Shown piece after piece: positions 7,079 to 9,679 of a stretch of DNA of 9,679 nucleotides. The DNA comes from JAADHY01 sp964428935. GTDB taxonomy: Bacteria > Planctomycetota > Planctomycetia > Planctomycetales > Planctomycetaceae. The notes beneath the pieces are model-generated. The model worked only from the letters and a program-made list of their open reading frames with translations. It had not been told where the DNA came from and ran no database searches. A program made the translations under genes and the position numbers. Within the stretch, counting starts at the first letter, position 1, and every line of letters starts with the position of its first letter. Location of the stretch: positions 1 through 9,679 of the forward strand of contig CAYSAG010000200.1 of the NCBI GenBank assembly GCA_964428935.1, written 5' to 3'.

Positions 7079-8374
7079 CTACTTGCGCAGTTCCCAAACC
7101 CGAAAGTTCCGGTAGCGCGCTGCAGTCCACTGCATTTGTCGCAGCCCGATCTTGCCGTCCCGGTAAACGGGACCGTAACGCTCCGTGCCCGGATCGGTGT
7201 AGTCGACCGAAACGCGCCCGTCCACGCAAAGTTGAATGTGAGCCCCGTCCTTGACCAAACGCATGTGGTGGACCGCCTTCGAGTTGGCGGGAATGGCCAC
7301 CGGCCCGGTCGCCAGCAGGTAGAACTGGTTGTTCTTGCGAAGGTTGGACATGGTCCGGCCGGGTAAGTTCGGTGTGTTCGCGTAGTACGAAATGTGGTAG
7401 CTGTTGATGGCTCCGCGAATGTAGTGGGCGAAGGTGCCGTCACGCGGCGGCAAACTCGGGTCGAAAATGTCTTGCCCCTCGGCTCCTTTGGCCGCGAAAA
7501 AGACGATGGTCAGCCCGTAGTCCGACAGAATCTGCACGTCCCACTCGCAGACAAACCGGTCGGGAAAATTCTGGGGACACCAAAACACAATGTGACCGTT
7601 CACCTTTCCGCTGGCGTCGGGACGCGCCGACCACATTCGCATCCAGCCGTCTTTGAACGCCGTGCGCCCCGGACCTTCCATGACCCAGTCCTGGACGTCG
7701 TCGGGTGAGTCGAGCGGCACGTCGGCCAACTGTTTTCCCAGGCGGCCGGAAAGGTCCAAAGGCGGCGGCATGGGAGCCTGTCCGAACAGGCGAGCGTGCC
7801 GGCCCCGCAGCCGGTCGGGCGTGTTCCTTCTTGCAGCCTCGGCCGACAGGTACGTGTTCGTCACTCGAGGCTGCTCCACCACCGCCGCCGAGCCAGGAAA
7901 CACAGTCAGCCGGTCGGTGGGAGTCACACGCCAGGGGTCGTAGTGCGTTCCGGGTGTGGTGAGCGGCAGGCCGTTGACAAAGACGTCGTAACGACCCGCG
8001 CGAGCGTCCCAGGTGACCTGCACGGACCACGTCTCCGGACCCGGCCACTCGGGCACCTGACACTGAAACGTCGGACCGCCCTGCCAGCGCCAAATCAGCG
8101 CCACCGACGAACGGCTCTGCCGAATCTCGGCTCGGGCCAGCCCGTCCGCTTGCAGAACCGGCACCGTTTCTTTTTTCGCCCCAAACCCATTGGCCCACCC
8201 TTTCGTGGTTTTGAGCAGAAACGCCAGCGTCCCCCGGTTACCCAGCGGCCGGTCCAAGCGCACCGTTGCCGACCGCTGCCCCGCCAGCAGACTGCCCGGC
8301 GCGAGCAGTCCCAGGGCAAACACCACAAACCACACCCACGCGTTCCTCGACGTGCTCACAGCTCGCTTGCGCAT
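7079..8374 (-). CDS. Secreted DUF1961 family protein (concanavalin-like fold)
   Basis: A 431-residue exported protein with an N-terminal signal (MRKR, then hydrophobic 12-31, probable cleavage after SLLAG). Residues about 35-170 resemble a LamG/concanavalin-like sandwich, including the strand RYDVFVNGLPL (128-138). Residues about 225-430 match the DUF1961 pattern: CEWDVQILSDYGLTIVFFAA (276-295), INSYHISYYANTP (323-335), LRKNNQFYLLATGP (345-358), HHMRLVKDGAHIQLCVDG (369-386) and a closing KIGLRQMQWTAARYRNFRVW (408-427). Members are secreted and linked to carbohydrate degradation or binding, but no reaction is established. The ATG at 8374 is chosen because GGAGGA lies 7 bases upstream. A GTG at 8389 would overlap that site. 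It lies upstream of the export module on the same strand, separated by 398 bases, and may act on the same polysaccharide. Confidence 0.82.
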   Translation of the reverse strand: MRKRAVSTSRNAWVWFVVFALGLLAPGSLLAGQRSATVRLDRPLGNRGTLAFLLKTTKGWANGFGAKKETVPVLQADGLARAEIRQSRSSVALIWRWQGGPTFQCQVPEWPGPETWSVQVTWDARAGRYDVFVNGLPLTTPGTHYDPWRVTPTDRLTVFPGSAAVVEQPRVTNTYLSAEAARRNTPDRLRGRHARLFGQAPMPPPLDLSGRLGKQLADVPLDSPDDVQDWVMEGPGRTAFKDGWMRMWSARPDASGKVNGHIVFWCPQNFPDRFVCEWDVQILSDYGLTIVFFAAKGAEGQDIFDPSLPPRDGTFAHYIRGAINSYHISYYANTPNLPGRTMSNLRKNNQFYLLATGPVAIPANSKAVHHMRLVKDGAHIQLCVDGRVSVDYTDPGTERYGPVYRDGKIGLRQMQWTAARYRNFRVWELRK

Positions 8375-8430
8375 CGACCCGTCCTCCACACAGCCCGGAG
8401 CGCCAACAGGAAACGCAAACTCTGGCCGTC

Positions 8431-8469
8431 TTCGCTCAAAGTTTCGCGACGCTTTCGCTCAGTGTTTCG
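8431..8469. repeat. Imperfect 16-bp direct repeat upstream of the DUF1961 gene
   Basis: TTCGCTCAAAGTTTCG (8431-8446) and TTCGCTCAGTGTTTCG (8454-8469) agree at 14 of 16 positions with starts 23 bases apart. They lie 57-95 bases upstream of the DUF1961 ATG at 8374. Two regulator half-sites about two helical turns apart are possible. So is chance similarity within decayed coding sequence. Confidence 0.4.
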
Positions 8470-8783
8470 TCGTCGACGTGCCGTTGCAAGCGAAACCCGA
8501 CGACCCCGCCAGCCCGGACCGCAACTCGCCCAGCTCGCCGTCGAGCCATCCTGAGCGTCGACGAACGCGCCGGGGCCGGGCGCCAGGCACCGACTCGTAG
8601 CGAAAGCTTCCGGCACGACCGCCCCGGGAGGTAGAGAATCCGGAGCACCCGGTCCACACAGCAGCTCAGTTGCTCGCCGCTGCGGATCGGTGGGTACCCG
8701 CGGAAAAGGACGCGGTCAAAGCACGACAGAACGGCTACAATGAGGGACGAGAAGCGTTGGAAGAAGCGTGGAGCGAACGTCAT
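8436..8783 (-). pseudogene. Truncated N-terminal remnant of an 'FDRV(L/I)F.G' family protein
   Basis: A 115-codon frame. Its first 50 or so residues look like the start of a real protein: MTFAPRFFQRFSSLIVAVLSCFDRVLFRGYPPI, then a charged stretch with CVDRVLRI. From memory, the LSxFDRV(L/I)(F/I)xG signature opens a multicopy family of several hundred residues seen in planctomycete and other genomes, possibly mobile-element related; I cannot confirm this by search. A near-perfect SD (AGGAGG, 9 bases before the ATG at 8783) supports a once-functional start. After about position 8633 the composition turns arginine-rich and shadow-like in all three frames, as expected after a deletion or frameshifts. 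It could instead be a short orphan gene. Confidence 0.45.
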
Positions 8784-8892
8784 GCCGTTCGTCCTCCTGA
8801 GGCGTCCTGTTCTGCCGAGTTTTTGACGTCCGTTGTGACGGATGAACGCCGTTTTTCGTACGGCACTTCCGTGTCAGAGGGTCTCCTTGGCT

Positions 8893-8915
8893 GCGGCCGA
8901 GCCCCGCGAGGCCGC
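8893..8915 (+). other. Inverted repeat just upstream of the GIY-YIG gene
   Basis: GCGGCC (8893-8898) and GGCCGC (8910-8915) can pair as a 6-bp stem around an 11-base loop, ending 15 bases before the ATG at 8931. Two smaller inverted repeats precede it: TCCGT/ACGGA (8829-8842) and GCCGT/ACGGC (8848-8864). They may be operator or leader structure, or the chance output of GC-rich sequence. Confidence 0.3.
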
Positions 8916-8930
8916 GTTGGGGCAGATTCA

Positions 8931-9476
8931 ATGCCGGGATACGTGTACGTACTAGTCAATGACGCCACGCCCGGTCTGGTAAAAATCGGGTCTTCCGAAG
9001 ACCCCGAACGGCGAGCCCGCGAACTGTCGGGGCACACGGCGGTGCCGACTTCGTTCAAGGTGGCCCATGCAGAGAAACTCCAACAATACTGGCGAGAGGC
9101 GGAGCAGGAGGTACACCGGCGGCTTGCTGCCGCCCGTGTGACCAGCAACAGGGAGTTTTTCCGAATCGCGCCTGAGGACGCTATCGCGGTCGTGAGGGAT
9201 GTCGCACAAAGCTTTCGAGAACGAGAGCGAAGGGAGATCGGCGCACTGCCGCATGCTGCGGGCGGATGGCTTGTCGGGTGCCTAGTCGCCATCGTTGTGG
9301 CCCCGCTTTGCTTCATTGGCTTGGTTGCTTGGGCCGCGGCGTTGATGGCTCATTGGTTGGTGCTGTTCTTCTCGCGACTCCTGAGGCAGCCAGCCGGGCC
9401 CTACTTGCTCGCGTGGCTGCCGGTCGGAGTCTGGCTGTTGGTATGTATTGTTGTCACCGTGCTCACTCGCTTCTAA
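8931..9476 (+). CDS. GIY-YIG nuclease-domain (T5orf172/MUG113-like) protein with a membrane tail
   Basis: A 181-residue protein. Residues 3-88 match the T5orf172/MUG113 branch of the GIY-YIG nuclease fold: GYVYVL (3-8), LVKIGSSEDPERR (16-28), the conserved Arg and EL at 30-32, a central glutamate (E58 or E60) in REAEQEVH, and NREFF (73-77). These correspond to the GIY, YIG, Arg, Glu and Asn positions of the fold. After a charged linker (92-104) come two or three membrane segments at about 112-132, 134-150 and 158-179, so the domain should be tethered at the inner membrane facing the cytoplasm. The frame is open back to 8670, but that part is antisense to the decayed gene. The ATG at 8931 starts exactly at the domain, with a weak GGGGCAGA 5 bases upstream. 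Its role is unknown: relatives are phage or accessory proteins. Confidence 0.78.
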   Translation: MPGYVYVLVNDATPGLVKIGSSEDPERRARELSGHTAVPTSFKVAHAEKLQQYWREAEQEVHRRLAAARVTSNREFFRIAPEDAIAVVRDVAQSFRERERREIGALPHAAGGWLVGCLVAIVVAPLCFIGLVAWAAALMAHWLVLFFSRLLRQPAGPYLLAWLPVGVWLLVCIVVTVLTRF

Positions 9477-9628
9477 TTCCGTGCCGGTATTCTCAGAGCA
9501 CTACAGGTCCACGGGGCGAAAAAGGGCATGGCCCGTCGCTTTCAGCGTTTGGTGGACATGTCCGCCACGAGCGTGGAGAGATCGTGACTGGTCCTTCATC
9601 TCGCAAACTCTGGGCAGCGTCCGTCTTA

Positions 9629-9679
9629 GAGCCTATCCGAAAACCCCGGCGAGCTTGAACGTGAAATAGGCGCAGGCGA
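9629..9679 (-). mobile_element. Probable end of an IS element (IS5-like), cut by the window edge
   Basis: GAGCCTATCCGAAAACC begins at 9629 and resembles, from memory, the terminal inverted repeats of IS5-superfamily (IS1031/IS427-type) elements. It is preceded by TTA (9626-9628), which would fit the TNA target duplication of the IS1031 group. A frame reading out of the window ends inside this repeat, as is usual for these elements. The other end and the matching repeat lie outside the window. Confidence 0.45.
9633..9679 (-). CDS. C-terminal fragment of a probable IS transposase
   Basis: On the minus strand the last 15 codons before a TAG (9633-9635) read ACAYFTFKLAGVFG plus one incomplete upstream codon. 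A short aromatic and hydrophobic end of this style, with the stop codon inside the terminal inverted repeat, is typical of IS5-superfamily DDE transposases. Too little is present to show catalytic residues, and the identification depends on the adjoining repeat. Confidence 0.4.
   Translation of the reverse strand, partial: ACAYFTFKLAGVFG

Larger units (their letters stand above)
8375..8930. other. 556-base stretch with a gene remnant and no intact gene
   Basis: Lies between the DUF1961 start and the divergent GIY-YIG gene. It contains a 23-bp-spaced direct repeat (8431-8469), the decayed reading frame 8436-8783 on the minus strand, and three small inverted repeats just upstream of the GIY-YIG start (8827-8844, 8848-8864, 8893-8915). 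Open frames in other phases show no recognisable domain. Confidence 0.6.

Noticed and set aside
7796..8554. Plus-strand frame antisense to the DUF1961 gene start
   Set aside because: No domain, and its composition mirrors the opposite strand. The minus gene has a signal peptide and a strong SD.
8670..8930. 87-codon upstream extension of the GIY-YIG frame
   Set aside because: The extension is antisense to the decayed gene and has no family match. The domain begins right at the ATG at 8931.
9266..9658. Plus-strand frames at the right edge (9266-9658 and 9448-9669)
   Set aside because: One overlaps the GIY-YIG gene out of frame. Both run antisense into the IS end and have no recognisable features.

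Overview
This is a GC-rich bacterial chromosome segment. The best guess at lineage is Planctomycetes. That is an inference from the DUF1961 secreted protein, the split exopolysaccharide cluster without glycosyltransferases, the remnant of a multicopy 'FDRV' family I associate with that phylum, and frequent absence of strong Shine-Dalgarno (SD) sites. No rRNA or other phylogenetic marker is present to confirm it.

Layout. At the left edge is a partial tRNA-Val(GAC) on the minus strand with a sigma70-like promoter. From about 6.7 kb down to 0.2 kb, all on the minus strand, runs an exopolysaccharide assembly module in transcription order: a Wza-like outer-membrane export lipoprotein (5484-6680), a Wzc-like chain-length regulator/tyrosine autokinase (3117-5450) and an O-antigen ligase/Wzy-type polymerase fused to a TPR tail (211-2883). 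Upstream of it, at 6681-7078, is a 398-base non-coding stretch. It holds a candidate promoter, a perfect 14-bp tandem duplication, two hairpins in the putative leader and three decaying copies of a GC-rich palindromic repeat. Upstream again, on the same strand, is a secreted DUF1961 protein with a concanavalin-like fold (7079-8374).

The right-hand 1.3 kb looks like accessory DNA. It has a decayed 5' gene remnant with an intact SD (8436-8783, minus), a divergent gene for a GIY-YIG (T5orf172/MUG113-like) nuclease domain fused to a membrane tail (8931-9476, plus), and at the very edge what looks like the end of an IS element with the last codons of its transposase (9629-9679, minus).

How the genes work together: Wzy-type polymerisation at the inner membrane, Wzc-controlled chain length and phosphorylation cycling, and Wza-type export across the outer membrane form one pathway. 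The DUF1961 protein may bind or modify the polysaccharide, but only position and fold support that. No wholly new system is evident. The most unusual items are the membrane-tailed GIY-YIG protein, the 11-tyrosine Gly-Tyr tract of the kinase, encoded by a slippage-prone hexanucleotide repeat, and the repeat-rich leader of the export operon.
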